Positions 1-7,252 of a stretch of DNA of 64,000 nucleotides are shown piece after piece. This DNA comes from Neptunitalea lumnitzerae (GTDB lineage: Bacteria; Bacteroidota; Bacteroidia; Flavobacteriales; Flavobacteriaceae). How positions within the stretch are numbered: position 1 is the first letter of the stretch; each line of letters starts with the position of its first letter. A program made the position numbers and the translations under genes. The stretch spans positions 124,001 to 188,000 of the forward strand of contig NZ_BRVO01000003.1 in NCBI RefSeq assembly GCF_027924185.1, given 5' to 3'. Under the pieces are notes generated by a model, which was not told the DNA's origin, did not search any database, and saw only the letters and a program-made list of their open reading frames with translations.

Positions 1-249
1 CCCTTTTCTCATGCTAGTTAATTTTAAATTCGAAATTACTAATAAATTTTAACTATTGGGCAAACTTACCTCCTTTGTTTAAGAAAATCTATATTCTTTT
101 ATAAACATCGTCTTCTCACTAAAACAAACTACTTGTATTGTAACTATTTTCTAACATTGGTAGTAATTTTTAACACTAACCTAAGCCAGTAAAAATATTC
201 AACTAATACTTGAATTTTATCTTACCCCCTATCAAAAACCAAATACAAC

Positions 250-2004
250 ATGAGCCAAAAAAACAACTCTAGAAGAAATTTCATCTACCAATCTTTACTT
301 GCTACTGGTGGTATTATACTTGCATCTAATTTTATAAGTTGTAAAAATGATGATGATACTGTACCCTCTGATAACATACCAGATAACCTTGCTTTAACTA
401 ATTTTGATTATGGTGTTGCTAGCTTTGACCCTACCGCATCTCAGGTAATCATCTGGACACGCTATTCCTCTAACGCAGCAAATGTGGTTATTACATGGCA
501 AGTAGCTTCTGATGAAGCTTTTGAAAATGTTATCCGTTCTGGTGAAGTAACTACCACTGCAGAAAGAGATTATACAGTTGCTGTAGAAGTTCAAGACCTT
601 GACGCCAACCAAAAACTATATTATCGTTTTATACAATTAGAAGAGGAAACTGTATCGCCAGTTGGAGAAACACTTACCTTTCCTGAAAATGCATCTGAAG
701 TCACCATTGCTATTTGTTCGTGTTCTAATTACCCAGCAGGATTATTTAATGTATACAAGGAAATGGCAAATTCTGATGCCGATGTGATTGTGCATTTAGG
801 AGATTATATATATGAGTATGGCGAAAATGAATATGGAACAAATGAATACACCGCAGCACTAGGAAGAACACATAACCCAACTACTGAAATTCTAGATTTA
901 GAAGATTATAGAACCCGCTATAAACAATACCGATCTGACAGCAACTTGCAACATGCTCACCAAAAGAAACCTTTTATTTGTGTATGGGACGACCATGAAG
1001 TAAGTAACGATACCTATAAAGACGGAGCTGAAAACCATCAATCTGACGAAGGTAGTTTTGAGGCTAGAAAAGCTGCCGCTATCCAGGCTTATAGTGAGTT
1101 TGTACCTGTAAGAACAGAAGATGCTACCAAAATTTATAGAAGCTTTAATATAGGCAATCTTATTAACCTGATTATGCTAGATACACGCGTAATAGGAAGA
1201 GATAAACAACTTAGCTATTTTGACTACTTAAATACCGATGGTAGTATTGATGCAGTAGCATTTCAAACAGCTTTGTATGATACTAACAGAACTATGCTAG
1301 GCACCGAGCAAAGAAATTGGTTACTTAGTGAAGTAGCAAGTAACAGCGCACAATGGCAAGTTATTGGTCAGCAAGTATTAATGGGTAAAATGTTAATTCC
1401 TATGGAATTATTACTATCCATGAATACCTTACTAATAGAGCTAGAAACAACCGGAAGTGTTTCTGATGCTACCTTTGCTACATTTACCAATACTATGACA
1501 GAATTGGTAACCTTAAAGTATATGCAACTAAACGGTTTACCTTTAACTGCTGAAGAAACGGCAAGGATTGAAACCGTTGCACCTTATAACTTAGATGCTT
1601 GGGATGGATACCCGTATGAGCGTGAAATTTTATTAAACGCATTTGAAAACAAGAATGTAGTTTGCCTTGCTGGTGACACACACAACTCTTGGGCAAGTGC
1701 ACTAACCAGAACTAACACCAATGGTGAAAATGTGCAGGTAGCTCAAGAATTTGCAACCACTTCTGTTAGTTCTCCAGGATTTGAAAGCTATTTAGGTTTA
1801 GCAGGTGGTAGTGCCATCTCAAGTTTTGAACAAGCCATTACCACATTGATAGATGATTTATCGTATGTAGATGCTTCTAGGCGTGGATTTGTAAAAATTA
1901 CATTTACCGCTGGAGATGCTACAGCACAATATACATTTGTAGACAATGTAAATTCAGAAGTATATACAGCTTCTGTAGCTCATACCGTTTCCTATAACGG
2001 ATAA
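250..2004 (+). CDS. PhoD-like alkaline phosphatase, Tat-type lipoprotein
   Basis: Predicted metallophosphatase of the PhoD family (phosphomonoesterase or phosphodiesterase), probably anchored on the outside of a membrane. The N-terminus has a twin-arginine-like SRRNF followed by a hydrophobic stretch and a Cys at about residue 31 (NFISC), so it looks like a Tat-exported lipoprotein. An N-terminal Ig-like PhoD_N region (about 45-150) precedes the catalytic part, where metal-site motifs GDYIYEYG, WDDHEVSND, MLDTR and LAGDTHNSW can be read. The length (584 residues) is normal for the family. It stands alone and faces the next gene, sharing a bidirectional terminator with it. No clear promoter was found in the 249 bases upstream. 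The family is certain; the substrate is not. Confidence 0.9.
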   Translation: MSQKNNSRRNFIYQSLLATGGIILASNFISCKNDDDTVPSDNIPDNLALTNFDYGVASFDPTASQVIIWTRYSSNAANVVITWQVASDEAFENVIRSGEVTTTAERDYTVAVEVQDLDANQKLYYRFIQLEEETVSPVGETLTFPENASEVTIAICSCSNYPAGLFNVYKEMANSDADVIVHLGDYIYEYGENEYGTNEYTAALGRTHNPTTEILDLEDYRTRYKQYRSDSNLQHAHQKKPFICVWDDHEVSNDTYKDGAENHQSDEGSFEARKAAAIQAYSEFVPVRTEDATKIYRSFNIGNLINLIMLDTRVIGRDKQLSYFDYLNTDGSIDAVAFQTALYDTNRTMLGTEQRNWLLSEVASNSAQWQVIGQQVLMGKMLIPMELLLSMNTLLIELETTGSVSDATFATFTNTMTELVTLKYMQLNGLPLTAEETARIETVAPYNLDAWDGYPYEREILLNAFENKNVVCLAGDTHNSWASALTRTNTNGENVQVAQEFATTSVSSPGFESYLGLAGGSAISSFEQAITTLIDDLSYVDASRRGFVKITFTAGDATAQYTFVDNVNSEVYTASVAHTVSYNG

Positions 2005-2025
2005 AATTTAACTGCTAAAAAATAT

Positions 2026-2050
2026 AAAACCTCCTATTCAAGGAGGTTTT
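2026..2050. terminator. Bidirectional intrinsic terminator
   Basis: A perfect 10-bp stem AAAACCTCCT / AGGAGGTTTT with a 5-base loop lies between two convergent stop codons. The T-run on each strand lets it end both the PhoD-like gene and the SanA-like gene. Confidence 0.85.
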
Positions 2051-2055
2051 GTATT

Positions 2056-2694
2056 TTATGGTATTTCAATGGTATCTCCACCATATTTAGGTTTTTTACC
2101 AAACATTAAATCGAGCATCATTTTGCATCGGGCAAGTTTTTCTCTCACTTGTGTTTTTAATCCGTAGCTTACCTCTACATCTTTTGCATTATACCCTACC
2201 GCTTCTATTTGGTTAGCATTAGCTAAGTAAATAGCCCGTTCATTATGAAACTGCTGAGATATTACGGTGATACTTTCTTGTCCAAAAATATTTTTACATC
2301 TTACTACAGAGTCTAAAGTTCTAAAACCCGCATAGTCTAAAAATATATGATCTTCGGGCACACCTAGCGCAATCAGATCATTCTTCATTTCCAACGGCTC
2401 ATTATAATCATCAGTACCGTTATCTCCACTAATTAAAATATTTGAAATTTTACCACTTTTATAAAGTTCAAAAGCAGCATCAATTCTATATTGATAATAC
2501 AAGTTGATATTACCATTGGAAAGATATTTACCCGTACCCAGCAATAGTCCCACTTTATTGTATGGTATTGTTTCTGTAGTACTATATACAAATTGCTTTG
2601 TTTTGTTTACCACCATACTATTAACAATAAATATAGCTACCACTAAAACTACTACTACAACTGCAAATAATGTTACTATCTTTTTAAAGGTCAT
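2056..2694 (-). CDS. SanA/YdcF-like DUF218 membrane protein
   Basis: A 212-residue protein with one N-terminal membrane segment (about 5-27) and an ElyC/SanA/YdcF (DUF218) domain. Family signatures include GTGKYL, the RIDAAFELYKSGK stretch, ISGDNG and the YAGFRTLDSVVR helix. SanA homologues act in envelope barrier function (vancomycin exclusion in enterobacteria); the biochemical activity is unknown. Its ATG overlaps the TGA of the upstream gene (ATGA), so translation is probably coupled. This is the last gene of the cluster before the shared terminator. Confidence 0.85.
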   Translation of the reverse strand: MTFKKIVTLFAVVVVVLVVAIFIVNSMVVNKTKQFVYSTTETIPYNKVGLLLGTGKYLSNGNINLYYQYRIDAAFELYKSGKISNILISGDNGTDDYNEPLEMKNDLIALGVPEDHIFLDYAGFRTLDSVVRCKNIFGQESITVISQQFHNERAIYLANANQIEAVGYNAKDVEVSYGLKTQVREKLARCKMMLDLMFGKKPKYGGDTIEIP

Positions 2695-3173
2695 ATAAAA
2701 ATCAACTTATCAATTTGTAAATTCATCTCAGTTTCATCTAAATACTTAGCCCTCCCCATGATAGCTTTTATCTTTCTAATAACCTTTTGAGTTTCTGAAG
2801 CATTACGAAAAATTCTTCCTTCAACACCTGGTTCATCCTTATGCTTAAACCCTATTATTTCCCCCTCTCTAGCAATACAATAAAGCTTTTCTACTTCACT
2901 ATCACGGTAAAACATAGTCCAATTTGCGTAGCCTATATATATTCTATCACTTCTATCATTATCATTGTTGGAAGCCACTAAGCGCCATCTACAATTTGCA
3001 GCTCTACCCCAATGGTTAGCCACCCTGTACACGCCATCTTTAGTGTAATAATAAGAACTACCAGATTTACTAGTAAAATGAGGTACTTCATCTTTAAAAG
3101 GAAAATCTTCTAAATTTACCTCCTTAAAAACACAATAGGTATGCTTAAAAAAATTTCCTTTATGATAGCTCAC
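2691..3173 (-). CDS. Conserved hypothetical protein
   Basis: A 160-residue protein starting with GTG; no earlier ATG is available. It has no signal peptide or membrane segment. The composition is rich in aromatic and charged residues, with a central stretch rich in Asn, Trp and Tyr (NHWGRAANCRWRL) and a basic C-terminal helix. I do not recognise a domain. It lies 12 bases after the PrcB-like gene and overlaps sanA by four bases, so it is probably co-transcribed with both. The cytoplasmic location is inferred from the lack of export signals. Confidence 0.75.
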   Translation of the reverse strand: MSYHKGNFFKHTYCVFKEVNLEDFPFKDEVPHFTSKSGSSYYYTKDGVYRVANHWGRAANCRWRLVASNNDNDRSDRIYIGYANWTMFYRDSEVEKLYCIAREGEIIGFKHKDEPGVEGRIFRNASETQKVIRKIKAIMGRAKYLDETEMNLQIDKLIFI

Positions 3174-3185
3174 TAGAAACTTATA

Positions 3186-3638
3186 TTACTTTCTAAAAAT
3201 AATTCGCTTATTGCTGGTTTTTAACTTTACTACTGTAAAAGGATTTGTTATCATAGTAGTAACAATAGCACCTTCTTCTGGTGTAGTTTCTTTAACAAAC
3301 ACAGTTATGGTATTAGCCGTTTCTTCTATAGTACTTACATCTATTTGGTATCCGCCCGACTGCTTTTCCCCCATACAAATAACAAATAGCATCTCTTTAC
3401 TATAGTCTATTTTAGGAGCAGCCAAATGAGAACCAGAAGTACTATTTACTTTCTTAAAAAATTCATTTACAATACCAGGCTCTTTTGCTACAATAATTTC
3501 AGCAGTTTGTGGCCCGCCCACAGAACTCTGAAGTAAGGTTTCAAAATTAACACTAGCAGTGTTTACAAAACTTGTACAAACAAAGTACAAGCACACAATA
3601 CTAAGCGAGCTTAAAAGCTTGTTCGTAAATGGCTTCAT
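3186..3638 (-). CDS. Secreted PrcB C-terminal-domain protein
   Basis: About 150 residues, with an N-terminal signal peptide if translation starts at the ATG at 3638 (MKPFTNKLLS, then a hydrophobic core). The mature part resembles the PrcB_C domain found in an accessory subunit of a treponemal protease complex: the core GEKQSGGYQIDV plus a strand pair near the C-terminus (NPFTVVKLK, RIIFRK). The function in flavobacteria is unknown. The start lies inside the 3' end of bshA, an overlap of 38 bases; an earlier ATG at 3665 would overlap more and spoil the signal peptide. A periplasmic location is inferred. Confidence 0.75.
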   Translation of the reverse strand: MKPFTNKLLSSLSIVCLYFVCTSFVNTASVNFETLLQSSVGGPQTAEIIVAKEPGIVNEFFKKVNSTSGSHLAAPKIDYSKEMLFVICMGEKQSGGYQIDVSTIEETANTITVFVKETTPEEGAIVTTMITNPFTVVKLKTSNKRIIFRK

Positions 3639-4728
3639 ATAAAGGTACAATATGTTTAATATCAAATTTTTCAGCTTCTTTTCTAGCTCCTTCTTTAAAG
3701 GTATTTAAAGTTTCAATATCTGTCAAAATTTTAAGGGCATTTTCCGCCATCTCATCTACATTACCAACATCACTTAAAAAACCAGAAACCCCTTGTTTGT
3801 TAACTTCGGGTATACCACCAGTATTACTAGATACAACAGGTGTTCTATTTACCATTGCTTCAAGCGCGGCTAAACCAAAACTTTCGGTTTCAGAAGGCAA
3901 TAAAAATAAATCTGAAAAACACAAAATACGGTCAATCTCAGTACTGTTACCTAAAAACATTACTTTATTCTGTATTCCTAATTCTTCACATAAATACTCT
4001 GCCTTTTCTTTCTCTGGCCCTTCACCAACCATCATTAATTTAGCGGGTAACTTTTGCTGAATTTTATAGAAAATTTTAATAACATCGGTAATACGCTTTA
4101 CTTTTCTAAAATTACTAACATGTGTTACAATGCGCTCATCTTCACCTGCCATCATACTACGTTGGCAATCGGTATAGGTAGTTGCTGTTTCTTTGGTTTC
4201 TATAAAGTTAGGCACTACTTGAATATCAGTAGTAATATCAAACAAACGCAAGGTATCTGCCTTCAAACTTTCTGATACAGAGGTTACTATATCCGACTTG
4301 TTAATACTAAAAGTAACTGCTGGCTTGTAAAACGGATGATTTCCTACCAAGGTAATATCGGTACCATGAAGGGTAGTTACCATTGGCAACGTTATACCTT
4401 CTTCTTGCAACATTTTCTTAGCCATATACCCTGCATAAGCATGTGGTATTGCATAATGAACATGCAATATTTCAATTTCATGTAATTTCACCATATCTAC
4501 CAATTTACTAGACAGTGCCAGCTCATAAGGTTGATAATGAAACAGTGGATACTTTGGTACGTGCACCTCATGAAAATGAATGTTTTTTCCTAAAAGTGCC
4601 AACCTCACTGGTTGCTTATATGTTATAAAATGAACCTCATGACCTCTTTTAGAAAGCGCCATACCTAGCTCTGTAGCTACCACCCCACTACCACCAAAAG
4701 TAGGGTAACAAACAATACCTATTTTCAT
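3601..4728 (-). CDS. bshA: N-acetyl-alpha-D-glucosaminyl L-malate synthase BshA
   Basis: GT4-family glycosyltransferase that joins UDP-GlcNAc to L-malate, the first step of bacillithiol synthesis. The start (MKIGIVCYPTFGGSGVVA) is the typical BshA N-terminus. The C-terminal Rossmann half has the GT-B nucleotide-site motif PSETESFGLAALEAM and the GGIPEV turn. The length of 375 residues matches the family. A terminator for the upstream carbonic anhydrase gene lies just before it, so bshA probably has its own promoter in the 53 bases upstream, though no consensus was seen. bshB and bshC are not in the window. Confidence 0.95.
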   Translation of the reverse strand: MKIGIVCYPTFGGSGVVATELGMALSKRGHEVHFITYKQPVRLALLGKNIHFHEVHVPKYPLFHYQPYELALSSKLVDMVKLHEIEILHVHYAIPHAYAGYMAKKMLQEEGITLPMVTTLHGTDITLVGNHPFYKPAVTFSINKSDIVTSVSESLKADTLRLFDITTDIQVVPNFIETKETATTYTDCQRSMMAGEDERIVTHVSNFRKVKRITDVIKIFYKIQQKLPAKLMMVGEGPEKEKAEYLCEELGIQNKVMFLGNSTEIDRILCFSDLFLLPSETESFGLAALEAMVNRTPVVSSNTGGIPEVNKQGVSGFLSDVGNVDEMAENALKILTDIETLNTFKEGARKEAEKFDIKHIVPLYEAIYEQAFKLA

Positions 4729-4780
4729 GTACTTATGACTTCTCTTTTTACAAAGAAAAGATTTATAATTGTTATAAAGT

Positions 4781-4806
4781 AAAAATAGCCCTTTTAAGGC
4801 TATTTT
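4781..4806 (-). terminator. Terminator after carbonic anhydrase
   Basis: A 9-bp stem AAAATAGCC / GGCTATTTT with a 7-base loop lies 7 bases after the carbonic anhydrase stop codon, and a T-run follows on the minus strand. Confidence 0.8.
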
Positions 4807-4813
4807 CTGTGTA

Positions 4814-5440
4814 TTAGTCTAAACGATAAATTTCTCTAATCTCTTCAAGTATTTTTTCAAAATCTATCTTAAGATCTATAAGTTTACCTGTATGAAGATC
4901 AAAAACCCAACCATGAACTGTAATATCTCTCTCTTTAACAGCCTTTTGTACATCTGCAGTTTTTAATACATTCACACATTGCTCCTGAACATTTAACTCT
5001 ACTAAACGGTTGTATTTAGCATCTTCATCTTCAATAGCATTCAGCTCATCTTTATGTAATCTGTATACATCTCTAATATTTCGTAACCATGGATTTAATA
5101 ATCCTAAATCTTCCGATTGCATAGCCGCTTTAACACCTCCACAATTGTAATGCCCGCAAACAACTACATGATTTACTTTTAAGTGAGATACCGCATAATT
5201 AATAACAGACATCGCATTTAAATCGGTATTTGGTACCATGTTTGCAATATTTCTATGCACAAAAGCTTCTCCAGAAGAAATTCCCATAAGTTCTTCTGCT
5301 GTAACTCTACTATCAGAACAACCTATATACAAAATTTGAGGGCTTTGCCCTTTTGCAAGCTCATTAAAAAAGTTAGGATCTAATTCTAATTTTTCAGCTA
5401 CCCACTTCTTATTATTATCAAAAATGCTTTTAATATCCAC
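4814..5440 (-). CDS. can: Beta-class carbonic anhydrase
   Basis: Interconverts CO2 and bicarbonate in the cytoplasm. Zinc ligands are visible as Cys41 (in CSDSR, with the Asp43/Arg45 dyad), His97 and Cys100 (in CGHYNCGG). The length of 208 residues is usual for bacterial beta enzymes. It starts with GTG at 5440. A perfect TAnnTTTG -7 box lies 32 bases upstream on the minus strand. It is a single-gene unit closed by its own terminator. Confidence 0.95.
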   Translation of the reverse strand: MDIKSIFDNNKKWVAEKLELDPNFFNELAKGQSPQILYIGCSDSRVTAEELMGISSGEAFVHRNIANMVPNTDLNAMSVINYAVSHLKVNHVVVCGHYNCGGVKAAMQSEDLGLLNPWLRNIRDVYRLHKDELNAIEDEDAKYNRLVELNVQEQCVNVLKTADVQKAVKERDITVHGWVFDLHTGKLIDLKIDFEKILEEIREIYRLD

Positions 5441-5471
5441 GGTTTTTAGTTTTTTAGAATAAAATTAATTC

Positions 5472-5479
5472 CAAAACTA
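5472..5479 (-). promoter_or_regulatory. Candidate -7 box for carbonic anhydrase
   Basis: The minus strand reads TAGTTTTG, an exact TAnnTTTG box of the Bacteroidota housekeeping promoter, 32 bases before the GTG start. No TTTG is found at the expected distance upstream, so this is only half a promoter. Confidence 0.4.
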
Positions 5480-5559
5480 AAAAATATTTACGGGATAGGC
5501 ATTACGATAACTCCTACAGAACTATTAAAAGTAAGTTAAAAACAGAAATTTATTAAAGG

Positions 5560-6096
5560 TTATGCTACTTTAACATGAAGCTCTAAATCAATTAAACTAC
5601 CATCGGTATCCTCATAATTTTTATAGGTTTTTATATGCTTAAAACCCAATTTAGATAATAATTGTAAACAAGCACGGTTTCTGCTATCTACAAAAGCCTC
5701 TAATTGATTTAAACGTAATGTTTCAAAAGCAAAAGCAACTATTAAAGATACTGCAGCAAAAGCATAGCCCTGTTTCCAAAAATCAGGTAAAATCCAAAAT
5801 CCAATTTCGGCTTTTTCTTTGGTCATATCGTTAAACCCACATGCCCCAACAAAACAGTTATCTTTAGAAACTATTTTCCACCAAATACCGGTATCATTTA
5901 TTAGCAAATCATCATACCAAATCATTTGCTCTTGTGTAGCTTCAAGTGTATCAAAAGAAATACCGTAATATTTTATAATATCTGGATTAGATAATCCTGA
6001 AAATACATATAACACATCTTTACGCTCAATCTTTTTAAGCGTAAACATTTCACTTTTTAATTCTGGAAAAAATTTATGAAGACTTCTTTCTGACAA
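5560..6096 (-). CDS. GNAT-family N-acetyltransferase (RimJ/RimL type)
   Basis: A 178-residue acetyl-CoA-dependent N-acetyltransferase fold. The RimJ/RimL-type start (FTLKKIERKDVLYVF), the central VGACGFND strand, the acetyl-CoA loop region KQGYAFAAVS and the C-terminal LLSKLGFKHIKTYKNYEDTDG are visible. The substrate is unknown. The only start giving a full N-terminal strand is TTG at 6096; the first ATG (6048) would cut into the domain. It overlaps the end of the small membrane-peptide gene by 23 bases, so it probably belongs to the glpR transcription unit. Confidence 0.85.
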   Translation of the reverse strand: MSERSLHKFFPELKSEMFTLKKIERKDVLYVFSGLSNPDIIKYYGISFDTLEATQEQMIWYDDLLINDTGIWWKIVSKDNCFVGACGFNDMTKEKAEIGFWILPDFWKQGYAFAAVSLIVAFAFETLRLNQLEAFVDSRNRACLQLLSKLGFKHIKTYKNYEDTDGSLIDLELHVKVA

Positions 6097-6229
6097 TTTG
6101 AGAAATAATTATAAACAGTATTATTAATACTGGTATTGAAAAAACAAAATACAAACCAAATTCGCGTAACGCAACAACTGTAGCAATTGCTAAAACAATA
6201 AATACTATTATAACTTTAAAGGGCTTCAT
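6074..6229 (-). CDS. 51-residue hydrophobic small membrane peptide
   Basis: A short frame not long enough for usual cut-offs. It encodes MKPFKVIIVFIVLAIATVVA, then REFG, a second hydrophobic segment (residues 26-44) and a basic tail (RKKSS). Two membrane helices with a short loop are predicted. Its ATG follows the glpR stop with no spacer (TAAATG), and its end overlaps the acetyltransferase start by 23 bases, so re-initiation after glpR is plausible. No family is recognised. Confidence rests on gene packing and on the membrane-like composition. Confidence 0.6.
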   Translation of the reverse strand: MKPFKVIIVFIVLAIATVVALREFGLYFVFSIPVLIILFIIISQIVRKKSS

Positions 6230-6988
6230 TTACTTAGCAACTATGGTTACTACAACCCCTCTTTCTTCTAATCGAGGTATTAAAGCCTTATTAATTCCAC
6301 TATCGGTAATAATCTCATCAATATCATCTAAACTACAAATACGGCCAAAGCTCTTTTTACCAAATTTAGAAGAATCAGCTAATACAATGGTACGCTCAGC
6401 AGCCTCTATCATTTTTCTATTTAGCTGCGCTTCTTCTAAATGCGTGGTGCTTAAACCATACTCTAAGTCTATACCATCTACCCCTAAATAAAGTTTACTA
6501 CATGAAACATTCTCTAAAATAGACGCTGCTTGGTTACCCACCACCGATGAAGAACTATGCCTTACATAACCACATAATTGTAAAACATCTACATGTTTAA
6601 AACGTATCAGCTCTAGTGCTACGTTTAATGATGCTGTAATAACCGTTAATTTTTCGGTTACATCAATTGCCCTAGCCAAAGCTTGTACAGTAGTACCAGA
6701 AGCTATTAAAATAGAATCATTTTCGGTAATTCTACTTGCAGCCTCTAGAGCTATATTTGATTTTTCATCAACACGAATCTTTTCTTTTTCGTTTACTGAT
6801 CTATCATTGATGTAAGGATTTTCAAATGAAGCTCCTCCATGAGTTCTATGAAGTAATCCTTTCTCTTCTAGAAATTTTAAATCTTTACGAATGGTTACAG
6901 CCGAAACATTAAGTTCTTTACAAAGCTCTGCAACCTCTACATATTTTTGCTCTTCTAGCTTATTTAAAATAGACTGATGTCTTTTCAT
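6230..6988 (-). CDS. glpR: DeoR-family transcriptional repressor (GlpR-like)
   Basis: About 252 residues. A DeoR helix-turn-helix covers residues 1-57 (MKRHQSILNKL, then VSAVTIRKDL and LLHRTHGGA), and the DeoRC sugar-phosphate sensor domain follows (IASGTTVQALA, GVDGIDLEYGLST, ADSSKFGK). Being divergent from glpD-glpK-glpF, it is most likely the glycerol regulon repressor responding to glycerol-3-phosphate; that role is inferred. I chose the ATG at 6988 because family members begin right at the RHQ.I helix. An in-frame ATG at 7003 would add five residues. A TAnnTTTG box at 7005-7012 would start transcription between the two ATGs. Confidence 0.85.
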   Translation of the reverse strand: MKRHQSILNKLEEQKYVEVAELCKELNVSAVTIRKDLKFLEEKGLLHRTHGGASFENPYINDRSVNEKEKIRVDEKSNIALEAASRITENDSILIASGTTVQALARAIDVTEKLTVITASLNVALELIRFKHVDVLQLCGYVRHSSSSVVGNQAASILENVSCSKLYLGVDGIDLEYGLSTTHLEEAQLNRKMIEAAERTIVLADSSKFGKKSFGRICSLDDIDEIITDSGINKALIPRLEERGVVVTIVAK

Positions 6989-7004
6989 ACTTACTAAATT
7001 CATA

Positions 7005-7012
7005 CAAATATA
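7005..7012 (-). promoter_or_regulatory. Candidate -7 box for glpR
   Basis: The minus strand reads TATATTTG, an exact TAnnTTTG box. Transcription from it would begin near 6998, which favours the ATG at 6988. No good TTTG element is seen upstream. Confidence 0.4.
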
Positions 7013-7036
7013 TTAAAGTTAGCATCACAATTATTA

Positions 7037-7056
7037 AACGAAACATAACGAAACTA
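7037..7056. promoter_or_regulatory. Candidate DeoR-type operator: two direct repeats
   Basis: Two copies of AACGAAAC (7037-7044 and 7047-7054) lie exactly 10 bases apart, one helical turn. On the minus strand they read as two GTTTCGTT units. Tandem TTTC-type repeats are known in operators of some DeoR-family regulators such as AgaR. The site lies just upstream of the glpR -7 box, as expected for autoregulation. The link to GlpR is inferred. Confidence 0.45.
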
Positions 7057-7188
7057 AAATGTTGTTAAAAATCACTTAAAACATGTTAAACTCAGCATTT
7101 ACAAGGTTTTCACACAATTCACATGATTATTATAATGTCAAAAATACCATAAAATTTTTCATAATATGTTATTTATTTATAAAAATAT

Positions 7189-7219
7189 TTTGAAATATTA
7201 ATTTCTATAACTACATTTG
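7189..7219 (+). promoter_or_regulatory. Promoter of glpD-glpK-glpF operon
   Basis: TTTG (7189-7192), 19 bases, then TACATTTG (7212-7219): an exact match in sequence and spacing to the Bacteroidota sigma-ABfr consensus (TTTG, 19 bases, TAnnTTTG). Transcription should begin near 7226, leaving a leader of about 27 bases before the GTG start of glpD. Confidence 0.85.
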
Positions 7220-7252
7220 AAACCAAATGAAACATAAAAAAACATTTCAAAA

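Noticed and set aside
2636-2668. ACT-rich tandem-like run near 2640
   Set aside because: It encodes the Val-rich membrane helix of the SanA-like protein on the minus strand, so the repeat is a codon effect.
7227-7252. ATG at 7227 as start of glpD
   Set aside because: It is out of frame with glpD; the in-frame GTG at 7253 is the first usable start.
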